Counted from the first letter of the stretch, positions 44,161 through 53,906 are shown. The stretch: DNA of 64,000 bases from a bacterium D16-34 (GCA_003612515.1 RAZB01000004.1:1-64000); one strand, 5' to 3'. The notes: a model not told the origin generated them from the sequence alone. Numbers and translations are program-made.

Positions 44161-45195
44161 CTAGTTTTTTAATTGAGGCTCCTCCACAACCCCACGAGGG
44201 TCTTCCCCACTATCTACCAGCGCCATTAACTCTTTCCATGTATCTTCGTCTTGGTCAATAACCCACAAACCGTCCTTGTTTTCGCCACCAGCGTAAGGAC
44301 CGGTGCACGAATAAATTGTCACATCATCTTTATGATTAACAAAGTCAAGCACCAGCGCGGTCATTTCATTCATAGGGAGATTAGTGGTGGTATATTCCTC
44401 TAAATCCGCCACGCTCTTATTTGCTTCAAGATCATTTTGGTTGAGCACCTTTTCGATCATTGCAATCTCAAGGCTTCGTACGTTATTTTGGCGAATAGCA
44501 TCCTGATCATCGACGTATTCTTTGCGAGCACGGGCGAACACCAGCGCCTCCGAGCCATCGAGGGTCTTGTTTTTACCCTCTTCAACCGTCACCTTTTCAG
44601 CGGTGCTAGGATCAGGCACTGTAATGGTTCGAGGAATGTCAACGGTAATACCACCCAGTGCATCAATGAGCTCCTCATAACCGGTAAAGGTGGTCATCAT
44701 ATAGCCCTTAATGCTTGCACCAGTTAAAGCTTCCACCACTTCAACAACTTGTTCAGGGTTACCATCAACAAGCGCATCATTTATGCGATCACTGCGGCCA
44801 GCAAGCTGCGTGTCACGCGGCACAGTCACCAGCGTTATGGTATAGGTCTCCGGATCAATACGCACAAGCGTCATGATGTCGGAGTGCTGATCAAGCTGCG
44901 CATGCTCAGATGCCTTGCCAGTATAAAGTGCAGTACCCTTGCGCGAGTCCGACCCGATAAGCAACACATAAAATGGCTCTTGTACGACCTCATCAGTAGA
45001 AGAGGCTGGAGCAACAACTTCTGTGTCATCTCCCGCTAGCTGATCAAGCCCGCAGACAAGGCCAATAAAGGCAGCAGCAAAAATCACAACCCACACAACC
45101 GCTAGCCCTGCATTGTGTGTTGATGAATGCTTTCTTTTTTCTTGTGCCTGCTCAACTTGATTCGAGCCTGTTTGCTGCTTTGTATCTTCGCCCAT
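44161..45195 (-). CDS. LytR-CpsA-Psr (LCP) family wall-polymer ligase
   Basis: A 344-residue membrane protein. One transmembrane helix (~28-52) places the catalytic domain outside the cell, where LCP enzymes move glycopolymers from undecaprenyl pyrophosphate to peptidoglycan. Catalytic-core motifs are LLIGSDSRKG, TLVTVPRDTQL, GGITVDIPR and ALVFARARKEYVDDQDAIR (polyprenyl-phosphate-binding arginines). ATG 45195 is chosen because AGGAGG lies eight bases before it. It sits between tagO and tagG. Confidence 0.9.
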   Translation of the reverse strand: MGEDTKQQTGSNQVEQAQEKRKHSSTHNAGLAVVWVVIFAAAFIGLVCGLDQLAGDDTEVVAPASSTDEVVQEPFYVLLIGSDSRKGTALYTGKASEHAQLDQHSDIMTLVRIDPETYTITLVTVPRDTQLAGRSDRINDALVDGNPEQVVEVVEALTGASIKGYMMTTFTGYEELIDALGGITVDIPRTITVPDPSTAEKVTVEEGKNKTLDGSEALVFARARKEYVDDQDAIRQNNVRSLEIAMIEKVLNQNDLEANKSVADLEEYTTTNLPMNEMTALVLDFVNHKDDVTIYSCTGPYAGGENKDGLWVIDQDEDTWKELMALVDSGEDPRGVVEEPQLKN

Positions 45196-45207
45196 ACGAT
45201 CCACCTC

Positions 45208-46332
45208 CTACTTGCGACTCCACGGTACACGCGGACCGGTTTTGCCACGATTGTCGTAGTGGTGACGAAGAACAGGCTTGAACAAGCCAAATTTCCAAAT
45301 GACAAAGAATACGATAGCGCCCAGAATAAAGAACAACGCCCAGCGAACAGGTCCCGAAACACCTACCATCAAGCAGCCCATGATAGCTAACGCCGCAGAG
45401 CATAGCCACAAAACCGCAACCGAGCGCTTCTGCGATAAGCCTGCGCGCATAAGACGATGATGAACATGACCCATATCTGCCTGATCAACGGGCTGATGCC
45501 CGCGCAAGCGCCGAATGACCGCTGAAGCTGTATCGATAACCGGAACACCAGCAATCACCAGCGGAACCAACATAGCGACAAAGCCCTGAGTGCGAACAAC
45601 GCCGGCAACCGAAATAATGCCAAGAACCAGCCCTAATAAAAGCGAACCAGAGTCCCCCATAAACACTGAGGCCGGGAAGAAATTAAAACGCAAGAAAGCC
45701 AAACACACCGCAATAAGCGCGATGCACGCGAGCGCCAACGTGACTGATCCGCGAATAAGCACTAAATACAACAAGCTACACGCAACAATAGCAACCAATC
45801 CCGATGCGAGCCCATCTAAGCCATCAATAAGATTGGTGATGTTTACGAAGATAACCAAATACGCAATGGTGAGTGGATAATCAATCCAGCCGAGCGCAAT
45901 GTACTCACTTGAAATAAGAGCGCGCACGCCACCTATGGTGACACCGGAAAGCACAACCACCAATGCAGCAACAATTTGCCCGAGCAGTTTAACTCCTGGC
46001 GAAAGCTGGGTAATGTCATCAACCAACCCCACAGTAAACATAATGGTCACACCGATATATAACACCAGATAATTAACGTTGCCAAGCACATAGAGATCGT
46101 GAAATTCCCATCCACCGAAGCGAACGCCAATAAAGATGGTAAAACAGGCCGCCACAAGACCAACGTAGAGCGCAATACCACCACATCGTGGAATAGGAGC
46201 CCTGTTCACACGACGGTTGCTGGGATAATCAATTGCGCCAAGACGCCAGGCAATAAGCTTTGAAACGGACACCATGAGATACGTGACAATAAATGCCACG
46301 GCAAAAACTATTGCTCCTTGGTACCATTCCAT
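45208..46332 (-). CDS. tagO: Undecaprenyl-phosphate GlcNAc-1-phosphate transferase (TagO/WecA)
   Basis: A 374-residue polyprenyl-phosphate transferase with about ten membrane segments. It primes polymer synthesis on undecaprenyl phosphate. Family motifs: VNRAPIPRCGGIALY (substrate loop), GLVDDITQLSPGVKLLGQ (catalytic DD), NLIDGLDGLASG, FMGDSGSLLLG and RRLRGHQPVDQADMGHVHH. It is the first gene of the minus-strand tag cluster. An extended -10 (TG-T-TATAAT) lies about 50 bases upstream on the minus strand at 46381-46389. Confidence 0.95.
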   Translation of the reverse strand: MEWYQGAIVFAVAFIVTYLMVSVSKLIAWRLGAIDYPSNRRVNRAPIPRCGGIALYVGLVAACFTIFIGVRFGGWEFHDLYVLGNVNYLVLYIGVTIMFTVGLVDDITQLSPGVKLLGQIVAALVVVLSGVTIGGVRALISSEYIALGWIDYPLTIAYLVIFVNITNLIDGLDGLASGLVAIVACSLLYLVLIRGSVTLALACIALIAVCLAFLRFNFFPASVFMGDSGSLLLGLVLGIISVAGVVRTQGFVAMLVPLVIAGVPVIDTASAVIRRLRGHQPVDQADMGHVHHRLMRAGLSQKRSVAVLWLCSAALAIMGCLMVGVSGPVRWALFFILGAIVFFVIWKFGLFKPVLRHHYDNRGKTGPRVPWSRK

Positions 46333-46380
46333 ACAAAACCTTTAAGAACTGATTCTAAGCGGTTCATGCATAACTTTTTA

Positions 46381-46389
46381 ATTATAACA
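46381..46389 (-). promoter_or_regulatory. tagO: Extended -10 promoter element before tagO
   Basis: On the minus strand TG, one base, then TATAAT (46386-46381). It precedes the tagO ATG by about 50 bases and probably drives the tagO-LCP-tagGH-tarIJ unit. Confidence 0.5.
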
Positions 46390-46551
46390 CCAGCGTTATT
46401 TATCAAATGCTGAAACAATTATTACGGCGTAGCTGTACGTTTTCGGCAACAACCTTACACCAACTCATCCGATACTACACCTCTCCCAAGAAGGGGTGTG
46501 CTAGGCTAATACAATACTTCTCAAACGTCACACCATTGCAAAGGATCTGAC

Positions 46552-47997
46552 ATGCAAGACCATACCCCATCCCCAACAAACGCCGACTATACTCAAGAGT
46601 ATTTTGACATCATCAACAATCTTGATGGCGATATTGCAAGCCGACGTGCGGCACTTGCTTACATGGAGCAGTCAACCGCTATTGTGCACCATCGCGTTGT
46701 AGCTTGTTCATTTGTGCCGCGCTTGTTCAACCAGCAAACATTTGACGCCATGAAATCTACCTCCGAAATGGCGCATCGCATTTTGTGTAAAGTCATTCAA
46801 CACTACTTAGATGACCCCGAATATCGAGCAGCATTTGATTTTGACCCACGCCTTGAAGAGCTTATTTTGCTGCCGCGCGGCTATGACTCGCTTTTGCCAT
46901 TCGCCCGCGTAGACACCTTCTTAAACGAAGATGACTACCGCGTGAAATTCTGCGAATTCAACGGCGATGGTTCATCGGGAATGAACGAAAATCGCGAAAT
47001 CACCCAATCGGTTGAGCTATCGCAAGCCTTTGCAGACTTCGCCCAAAGCCATACTGTTCAGCGCTGCGAGCTCTTTGAAACTTGGGTTCAAAAGTTCATC
47101 AATATCTACAACTCCTACGAGCACAAAGTTGAGCATCCTCGCTTCGCCATCTGCGATTATTTGGAAAATGGCGTAGTTGACGAGTTCCATATTTACGCGC
47201 AATTGTTCCGCGATCACGGATACGATTGCACTGTTGCCGACGTGCGAGATCTCTCCTTTAATGGTGGAGTGCTTTTAGATGCGCAAGGCAAGCGCGTTGA
47301 CGCAATCTGGCGTCGCTGCGTTACCAATGATGTGATTGATTACTGGGACGAGTCGCAGGATTTGATTGACGCTGTCCGTGCAGAAAAAGTTGCTTTGATC
47401 GGCAGCTTTGCGGGACATATTGTGCACGATAAGCAGATCTTCGACGTACTTTTTGACCGTCGTACGCAAGAATTTTTAACAGCCGAAGAGATCACTTTTG
47501 TCGAAGAAACTGTTCCCATGACCGCATTTCTCAATGAAGATGAAGTGAACTTAGAGCAGATCCGCGCAAATAAAGACGAGTGGATCATCAAGCCGACTGA
47601 TCATTATGGCGCCGACGATGTCTGGGCAGGATGCATGGTTGACCAGGAAAAATGGGGAGAACTCATCGACACATTTGCCAACGATGCAGCTGGATTCCCC
47701 TTTATCGTGCAGCGCTACATCACACCATTTAAGACCGAAACCCTGCCTCCTGACACCACTATTGCCAGCCTTAAAGATGACCAGGTGTCAAGCACCCCTG
47801 AGCTCTACAACAATTTGAACGGGCTGTATCTGTTTGATGGCGAATTTGCTGGCGTGTTTTCGCGTCTTGGACCGCTTCCTACTATCTCTAAGCAACTGAA
47901 AGGCATAACTGCGGCTACCATCTGGGTAGATTGCAAACCTGATGCTTTTACGCGTCCTTGCGAGATTTCAGCCGCACAAACATCAGATGTCCAATAG
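46552..47997 (+). CDS. Circularly permuted ATP-grasp-like protein (glutathionylspermidine-synthase type)
   Basis: A 481-residue soluble protein. The middle and end resemble circularly permuted ATP-grasp ligases: RVKFCEFNGDGSSGMNENRE, VDAIWRRCVTNDVID, SFAGHIVHDKQIFDVL, EWIIKPTDHYGADDVWAG (ATP-binding lysine) and YLFDGEFAGVFSRLG. Relatives join peptides to amines or glutathione to spermidine, or sit in natural-product clusters; the substrate here is unknown. No amidase or peptide gene is adjacent. It is divergent from tagO and followed by a DUF1461 gene 40 bases on. Confidence 0.6.
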   Translation: MQDHTPSPTNADYTQEYFDIINNLDGDIASRRAALAYMEQSTAIVHHRVVACSFVPRLFNQQTFDAMKSTSEMAHRILCKVIQHYLDDPEYRAAFDFDPRLEELILLPRGYDSLLPFARVDTFLNEDDYRVKFCEFNGDGSSGMNENREITQSVELSQAFADFAQSHTVQRCELFETWVQKFINIYNSYEHKVEHPRFAICDYLENGVVDEFHIYAQLFRDHGYDCTVADVRDLSFNGGVLLDAQGKRVDAIWRRCVTNDVIDYWDESQDLIDAVRAEKVALIGSFAGHIVHDKQIFDVLFDRRTQEFLTAEEITFVEETVPMTAFLNEDEVNLEQIRANKDEWIIKPTDHYGADDVWAGCMVDQEKWGELIDTFANDAAGFPFIVQRYITPFKTETLPPDTTIASLKDDQVSSTPELYNNLNGLYLFDGEFAGVFSRLGPLPTISKQLKGITAATIWVDCKPDAFTRPCEISAAQTSDVQ

Positions 47998-48037
47998 AAT
48001 AAAGCGCTGATGATATGGAGAGCAGTAAGGAGCAGTT

Positions 48038-48799
48038 GTGAGCAAGAAAAGCGGTCGCGAAGTAAGCCAACAGAAAGCCAAACGACCACTTGGGTTTTCT
48101 GGGGTAATCATTTGCGTGCTTTCAAGCCTCTTTTTGGCAATTAGTTTTGTATATGCTGGATTCGAAGCATGCGCCACTCCGGATATAACTACACGCCTCC
48201 TTGCTTCAGCCTTTAGCAACGATGCCGATTCACCCTTCACGAAAGAGCAGCTCATTGATGCAGCCGTTATCAGCAAAGACTACACTGTAGGAAGCCACAA
48301 CCAGCAAGAAACCCTTGATATGCTCGCAACGCTCAACGGGCTTGACACCCCAGCATCTATGGAGAGCCTTGCCGAATTAGATGATACCCACACTCTTACG
48401 GCCGATGCACTCAGCCATCTTGATGATGTTTTTTACGTTGTGCAAGACGCACGTGTTTGGCTTCGTGTTATCTGTGCACTTGCCATCTTTTTATGCATCG
48501 TCTGCGCGTTTACCGGAGGCAAAAGGCGTCTCGGAAGCGTGCTTTTCTGGACTGGCTGGTTGGTTATAGGCATCTTTGCCTGTTTGGGGTTGTGGGTAGC
48601 AATTGATTTCAATGGCTTTTTCGCTGCGTTCCACTCGCTATTCTTTGCGGCCGGCACCTGGACATTTGCTTGGGATTCTTTGCTAATTTGCATGTATCCT
48701 CCCAACTTCTGGATTGGCATGGGTGCCGTTTGGCTTGTCGTTACCGTTGCTCTCTCAGTTGCAGCGATCATCATAGGCAACCGCCTCCGCAAAGCTTAG
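48038..48799 (+). CDS. DUF1461/TIGR01906-type integral membrane protein
   Basis: A 253-residue protein with about five membrane segments. The first helix (~17-40) is followed by an extracytoplasmic region, then helices at ~145-165, ~180-200 and ~225-248. The block FFAAFHSLFFAAGTWTF followed by MYPPNFW is the family's most conserved part. A member of this family, Lit, moves an acyl chain within lipoproteins; whether this protein does is unknown. GTG 48038 is preceded by AAGGAG. Confidence 0.7.
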   Translation: MSKKSGREVSQQKAKRPLGFSGVIICVLSSLFLAISFVYAGFEACATPDITTRLLASAFSNDADSPFTKEQLIDAAVISKDYTVGSHNQQETLDMLATLNGLDTPASMESLAELDDTHTLTADALSHLDDVFYVVQDARVWLRVICALAIFLCIVCAFTGGKRRLGSVLFWTGWLVIGIFACLGLWVAIDFNGFFAAFHSLFFAAGTWTFAWDSLLICMYPPNFWIGMGAVWLVVTVALSVAAIIIGNRLRKA

Positions 48800-48864
48800 G
48801 TTTTTTGCGTGTGGTAGTATTTTCACCAATCGCTTATTGAAATATGTAAGAAAGAAGGATGTTC

Positions 48865-50406
48865 ATGACTGAAATGGAGAAGAAGGTTCGCGTTCGATTT
48901 GCGCCTTCACCAACCGGACGTTTGCACGTCGGTGGTGCACGTACCGCCATTTACAACTGGGCTTTCGCAAAAGCCACCGGGGGCGACTTCATTTTGCGCA
49001 TCGAAGACACCGATCCTGAGCGTTCTACTCCAGAAAATACGCAGGTCATCTTAAACGCTATGAACTGGCTGGGGCTTGAGTGGGACGAAGGTCCGCTTGT
49101 AGGCGGTTCGGTCGGTCCTTACTTTCAAACCGAGCGTACCGACACCTATGAAGAAGCACTCAATCGCTTAAAAGAGCGAGACGCAGTATACCCATGCTTT
49201 TGCACCAAAGAAGAGCTCGATGCTAAGCGCGAAGCAGCTGAAAAGGAGCATGGCGGCTATGCCGGATATGATCGCACCTGCCGCTCGCTTGATCCAGCTG
49301 AGGCTCAAGCACGCATTGATGCAGGTGAGCCACACGTTTGGCGCCTCAAGGTGCCGCTTGATCACGGTCCTATTGAGTTCGTAGACGCAGTGTATGGCCC
49401 TATGAGCTTTCCTGTCGACGTCATGGATGACATGATTGTGGTGCGCACAGACGGCACGCCAACCTACAACTTCGCCGTTGTTTGCGACGACGCGAACATG
49501 GGCATCACGCACGTCATTCGCGGCGACGACCACCTGTCAAATACTCCCCGCCAGATTCTTATCTACGAGGCGCTTGGCTTTGACATCCCAACCTTCGCTC
49601 ACCTTTCCATGATCTTAGGTCCCGATGGCAAGAAGCTCTCCAAGCGCCACGGTGCTGCATCTGTTGAAGAGTTCCGCGACCGGGGCTATTTGCCTGACGC
49701 TATGGTGAACTTCTTGGCGCTTTTAGGTTGGTCGCTTGATGGCGAAACCACCATCATCCCTCGCGATGTTTTGTGCAAGGAGTTCTCGCTTGATCGCATC
49801 ACGAAAAAAGATGCCGTCTTTGACGAGACCAAGCTTGATTGGATGAATGGCGTCTATATTCGCGAAATGCCTGCCCAGGCTTGGGTTGAAGCAGCACAGC
49901 CATGGCTCATTCGCGCGTTTTTGGGACTGAGCGCAGATGAGTGCGCAACTGACGAACAAGCCGTTTTGGCTGCGGCAGATATTGAGATTCGCCCTGACTG
50001 GTATGAGGCGCTTTATCCGTTAGTTGCAGAGCGTTTGGTTCGCCTTGATGAGATACCTGAGAAACTCGGCTTTATGTTCTGGGGAGACAAAGTTAAGACC
50101 CTCGACGAAAAAAGCGTACAGAAAGTCTTGCTTAAGGAAGGCTCTCGCGCAGATGAGGCGCTTCGCGCGTGTCGCGAGGTGCTCGCTGATCCCGCTATCG
50201 CATGGGAAGCTGAGCCGCTTCAAGAAGCATGCCGCGCACTCTGTGAGCCAATGGACCTCAAGCCAAAATTGTTGTTCCAGCCGCTTCGCGTTGCGGTGTG
50301 TGGCAACATGGTCTCGCCTCCTTTATTTGAAAGCATTGAGCTTTTGCCGCGCGAGGACATCTTGGCGCGCATCGATCAAGTGTATAACCAGGTCTTTGGC
50401 GCATAA
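48865..50406 (+). CDS. gltX: Glutamyl-tRNA synthetase
   Basis: Charges tRNA-Glu (and probably tRNA-Gln where an amidotransferase is used). The 513-residue class I synthetase has the HIGH-type motif PSPTGRLHVGGARTA, the DTDPERST segment, GDDHLSNTPRQILIYEAL and the KMSKS-type KKLSKRHGA (~255). ATG 48865 has AAGGA at a good distance and is preferred to 48859. Its TAA stop overlaps the next gene's ATG by one base. It is the known target class of HipA toxins; a hipBA pair lies elsewhere in this window. Confidence 0.97.
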   Translation: MTEMEKKVRVRFAPSPTGRLHVGGARTAIYNWAFAKATGGDFILRIEDTDPERSTPENTQVILNAMNWLGLEWDEGPLVGGSVGPYFQTERTDTYEEALNRLKERDAVYPCFCTKEELDAKREAAEKEHGGYAGYDRTCRSLDPAEAQARIDAGEPHVWRLKVPLDHGPIEFVDAVYGPMSFPVDVMDDMIVVRTDGTPTYNFAVVCDDANMGITHVIRGDDHLSNTPRQILIYEALGFDIPTFAHLSMILGPDGKKLSKRHGAASVEEFRDRGYLPDAMVNFLALLGWSLDGETTIIPRDVLCKEFSLDRITKKDAVFDETKLDWMNGVYIREMPAQAWVEAAQPWLIRAFLGLSADECATDEQAVLAAADIEIRPDWYEALYPLVAERLVRLDEIPEKLGFMFWGDKVKTLDEKSVQKVLLKEGSRADEALRACREVLADPAIAWEAEPLQEACRALCEPMDLKPKLLFQPLRVAVCGNMVSPPLFESIELLPREDILARIDQVYNQVFGA

Positions 50407-51479
50407 TGACCTCCGATAACACACTTTTGGTTTTACAAGATTATTGCATTCGCATGAAGGGTGCTGCTTGCGATCGTTGCTCACAAGCGTGCCCTCATGC
50501 GGCCATTTCATACGGCGCAAATGAGCGTCCCTCTATTGACAACGACGCATGCACACGTTGCGGCATTTGCCTCGGTGTCTGCGATGCGTTTACCTCAACA
50601 CGCGTAACTATGCTCGATTTGCATGCTCGCATGCGACGCATTGCCTTGCGCGGCGAAGAGATTATTGTGACGTGCAGCGTTTATGTCGATCAGGCCATAG
50701 ATGCAGGTGACATTGCTGCAGAAGAAGATCTTGCGCAAAATGTGGTGGTGCTGCCGTGCATTGCAGCACTTTCGCCAGAGTTTTGGATGGTGCTCTTAGC
50801 CGAGGGACTCACCGTTTCTGTAGCATGCGATTTAGAACTTTGCGAAGAGTGCGCGCGTACAGCTGGCAAAGGCGAGCTGCTCTATTCGCATGCAATTGCC
50901 CAAGCAGAGCGCTGGTGCAACGCCGCAGTTGGCTTCTCGGAGTTTCTTCCGCTCAAAGAAAACCTAGTTCGCGGTTTTGCAAAAAACGAAAGCTATGATA
51001 GGCGAAGCATCTTTACCAACTTCGTCACCAGCGTTGATGACATTACGTCAGGCAGGCGAAGACTTCGCAACTCTGAGACGCTGCAAAAGTTTTACGAGCA
51101 AAAAGAACGCGCACGCGCACGAGCGCAGCTTCAACTCAATGACGTTGGACACCTGAACAATTTTGCTCCCCTTGGACGCGTCAAGCAAACCATGTGGCCA
51201 AAGCGCCAGCTGCTACTGGAGGCTTTAGACAAGCAACCCGACATCGGCTCGCGGCTGACAGTATCAATTTCCCAGACCGATATGGAGTTGTGCACAAATA
51301 CGCTTGAATGCACCCGCGTATGCCCCACCTCTGCGCGCTATCCTGACCCAAATACTGGTCAACTTGTTTTCGACGCTCGCTATTGCATATCCTGTGGGCT
51401 TTGCGTTGATGCCTGTTCACAAGATGCTATCAGCATTGTCGAAGAATCCGGATGTGCACTAGAACTCACGCACGAGTAG
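50406..51479 (+). CDS. Multi-cluster 4Fe-4S protein of unknown function, coupled to gltX
   Basis: A 357-residue cytoplasmic iron-sulfur protein. It has two ferredoxin-type clusters at the N-terminus (CDRCSQACP and CTRCGICLGVC), a central non-ferredoxin domain with VVLPCIAALSPEFWMVLLAEG and VACDLELCEEC (a cysteine pattern recalling MvhD/hydrogenase-delta-like proteins), and two more C-terminal motifs (CTNTLECTRVCP and CISCGLCVDAC). It may shuttle electrons between redox enzymes, but its partner is not visible. The start overlaps the gltX stop by one base, an unexpected pairing with a tRNA synthetase. Confidence 0.65.
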   Translation: MTSDNTLLVLQDYCIRMKGAACDRCSQACPHAAISYGANERPSIDNDACTRCGICLGVCDAFTSTRVTMLDLHARMRRIALRGEEIIVTCSVYVDQAIDAGDIAAEEDLAQNVVVLPCIAALSPEFWMVLLAEGLTVSVACDLELCEECARTAGKGELLYSHAIAQAERWCNAAVGFSEFLPLKENLVRGFAKNESYDRRSIFTNFVTSVDDITSGRRRLRNSETLQKFYEQKERARARAQLQLNDVGHLNNFAPLGRVKQTMWPKRQLLLEALDKQPDIGSRLTVSISQTDMELCTNTLECTRVCPTSARYPDPNTGQLVFDARYCISCGLCVDACSQDAISIVEESGCALELTHE

Positions 51480-51573
51480 CCTACAATCTGAATCACACAC
51501 CACGCAAAATAAGCGCGCATTGTGAGCAAAGTTGCAATGCAAATATAAGATTTAACAGGCGAAAGAGGCATCC

Positions 51574-52539
51574 ATGATACAAAATGCACTTGAAGGCAAA
51601 CGCGTAGTTATTGCGCTGGGTGGCAACGCATTGGGAGACTCGCCAGCCCAGCAGCTTAAACTACTCTCGAAAGCGACCAAAAACTTAGCGCATATGGTCA
51701 AAGAAGGCATCAACGTTGTTATCACTCATGGCAACGGCCCTCAAGTTGGCATTATCAACAGAGCGTTCGAATTGGCTGCAGCAGACAAAAGCAACCATAT
51801 GCCGCTCATGCCGCTTTCCGATTGCAATGCCATGAGCCAAGGCTATATTGGCTCGCAACTTACCTGTGAGCTGATGAGTCAATTTCGCGAGCAAGATATC
51901 ATGCGCAATGTGGCCAACGTGCCCACGCATGTCATCGTGGATCCCAACGATCCCGCATTTCAAGACCCAGAAAAGCCCATTGGCGACTTCATGACCAAAG
52001 ATCAGGCGCTGGCTTGGGCAAAGGAAACTGGTTACAACGTGCACGAAGATTCCGGTCGCGGCTGGAGGCGTGTCGTTGCCAGCCCCACCCCGCAATCCAT
52101 TGTGGAAATTGACACCATCCATGACCTTATGAGCGATGGCTGTGTTGTTATTGCCGCAGGTGGCGGAGGTATTCCTGTCACAGAAAAGGATGGCGAATAC
52201 ACTGCCATTGACGCCATTGTTGACAAAGATCTCACGAGCGCCATTTTGGCGTGGCAGGTTCGAGCAGATATTCTCGTCATTTTGACTGCTGTCGAGAAGG
52301 TTTATCTTGACTTCAACAAGCCAACACAGCGCGCCTTAGGCACCATAACCGCTCGCGATGCACGAACCTACCTTGCGCAAGGGCAGTTCGCACCCGGGTC
52401 TATGATGCCCAAAGTTGAGGCGTGCGTAAAATTTGTCGAAGCACATCCCGGTGGCAAAGCCATCATTGCCTCCCTTGAGCATGCAGCCGAAGGACTTCGG
52501 GGCGAAACTGGTACCACCATCGTGGCTAACGCAGACTAA
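51574..52539 (+). CDS. arcC: Carbamate kinase
   Basis: Transfers phosphate from carbamoyl phosphate to ADP, the ATP-yielding step of arginine or agmatine fermentation. The 321-residue protein has VIALGGNALGD, VITHGNGPQVGI, a RGWRRVVASPTPQSIVEI segment, VIAAGGGGIPV and AIVDKDLTSAILA. GAAAGAGG precedes the ATG. arcA and arcB are not in the window, so they should be elsewhere. Confidence 0.95.
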   Translation: MIQNALEGKRVVIALGGNALGDSPAQQLKLLSKATKNLAHMVKEGINVVITHGNGPQVGIINRAFELAAADKSNHMPLMPLSDCNAMSQGYIGSQLTCELMSQFREQDIMRNVANVPTHVIVDPNDPAFQDPEKPIGDFMTKDQALAWAKETGYNVHEDSGRGWRRVVASPTPQSIVEIDTIHDLMSDGCVVIAAGGGGIPVTEKDGEYTAIDAIVDKDLTSAILAWQVRADILVILTAVEKVYLDFNKPTQRALGTITARDARTYLAQGQFAPGSMMPKVEACVKFVEAHPGGKAIIASLEHAAEGLRGETGTTIVANAD

Positions 52540-52598
52540 CGCCCAAAAATGATTTACAATCTTATACCGTTTTGGCATTTGGAATTAAGGGGTAACTG

Positions 52599-53735
52599 GT
52601 GAGCAAGCAGCAGGCAACACGCGCAACAAACTGGGATCTTTTACGCGCCTTAGCCATGTTTTTAGTAGTGGTTACACACGCCTCTGGCTATCTCGGTCCA
52701 ATACACGGTCAAGGCACCCACGGTCTCGTTTCGGCCTTAGCGCTCATCTGCGATCCTATCTTTTTTGCGCTTTCAGGATATTTCGCCATCAAGCCGATGC
52801 GACGAAGCCTCAAAAACTATTACCTGAACAAGGTTTGCACTATCATCTTGCCGCTTATCCTGTATTCAATTCTGCTCTACTGCTACACCACGCGCTTACA
52901 CGGCATGTCACTTGGCGACTACTTCTTGTATTTTTCAAACATTTTGGCTGGTGGTTGGTGGTTTATTCCAGCACTTATCCCCTGCTTGGTAGCCGCACCT
53001 TTCATTGTCAAAGGTTTTGAAGCGCTCAGCGACAAGCAGGTCTTTATGCTTGGCGCAGTTTTGGCCGTGCTCTTTTGCTCAGGCGCGCTCTTTACCTACC
53101 TGTCCTGGCTTTTCTCCTATTTCCAAATAGAGACGCTTTCGAATCTTTCAAGCCTCATGCTGAATTTAGTGCCGCCATCGCTTTTGGTGCGCGCTCCTGC
53201 CTACTTTGAGTTTTTCCTCCTTGGTGGCATTTATCGACGTCTTGCGCCTCATATCACAAAAAAGATGAGCACGCGTATTATTTTGATTGGTCTTGCGTGC
53301 TGGGCAATTGATGTCTACTTCGCCTTTTATGGCATCCCCCGCCAAGACCCGAGCTTCTTCTGGCTCTTCATAGCATTTGCTGCCATGGCGCTTTGCGACC
53401 GCATCCGCATCAATGCGCCCGCGGCACAAAAAGCTATCTCATGGGCAGCACAGCGCTCCTATTCAATTTATCTATTGCAATACACCACGCTTGCCTTTGC
53501 AGCCGCAATCTTTTATGACCAATCAGCGTTTGGGGTTATAGCGGACATGGCGGCACCTCTTCGTATTCTGTTCTGGATTGCCATGATTTTGGTTGCCTAC
53601 CTTTTGGCGCTTGGCATTGCAAGCATTGTGGATCCGTTCGTGCTCAAACCGCTGCAAAACCTCTTCAATAAAGCAGTGGCGAAATTTTCACAACCAAAAG
53701 ATTCTGTACCCCAAAATAGCCTCCCCAAAGAGTGA
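52599..53735 (+). CDS. Acyltransferase-3 family membrane protein
   Basis: A 378-residue protein with about ten membrane helices. It opens with the family motif NWDLLRALAMFLVVVTHASG (the histidine is catalytic in OafA/OatA relatives), followed by FALSGYFAI. Relatives O-acetylate surface sugars, peptidoglycan or lipids. No extracellular SGNH domain is attached. GTG 52599 has a GGGG-type site upstream. With the MBOAT system at 23-26 kb it makes a second possible O-acylation route. Confidence 0.85.
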   Translation: MSKQQATRATNWDLLRALAMFLVVVTHASGYLGPIHGQGTHGLVSALALICDPIFFALSGYFAIKPMRRSLKNYYLNKVCTIILPLILYSILLYCYTTRLHGMSLGDYFLYFSNILAGGWWFIPALIPCLVAAPFIVKGFEALSDKQVFMLGAVLAVLFCSGALFTYLSWLFSYFQIETLSNLSSLMLNLVPPSLLVRAPAYFEFFLLGGIYRRLAPHITKKMSTRIILIGLACWAIDVYFAFYGIPRQDPSFFWLFIAFAAMALCDRIRINAPAAQKAISWAAQRSYSIYLLQYTTLAFAAAIFYDQSAFGVIADMAAPLRILFWIAMILVAYLLALGIASIVDPFVLKPLQNLFNKAVAKFSQPKDSVPQNSLPKE

Positions 53736-53795
53736 AAATCTCTATCATTTTACGGAGATGTTACGCTAAAAATCTCAGATAAGCGCTATACTTTC

Positions 53796-53814
53796 ATTAC
53801 ATTTATGAAGTAAT
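53796..53814 (+). promoter_or_regulatory. Palindromic operator candidate before the double-MarR gene
   Basis: ATTAC and GTAAT arms with a nine-base centre lie just after a TATACT -10 (53787-53792), so the site covers the start of transcription. MarR-type proteins often bind such sites to repress themselves. Confidence 0.45.
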
Positions 53815-53906
53815 AGCTTGATGCGTATTTGACTACTTTTTTAAGGTCTTGCGCGTCTGCTCATGCATACAGACGTTTCATCTGCGCAGCTTATAGAGGT
53901 TTTATC

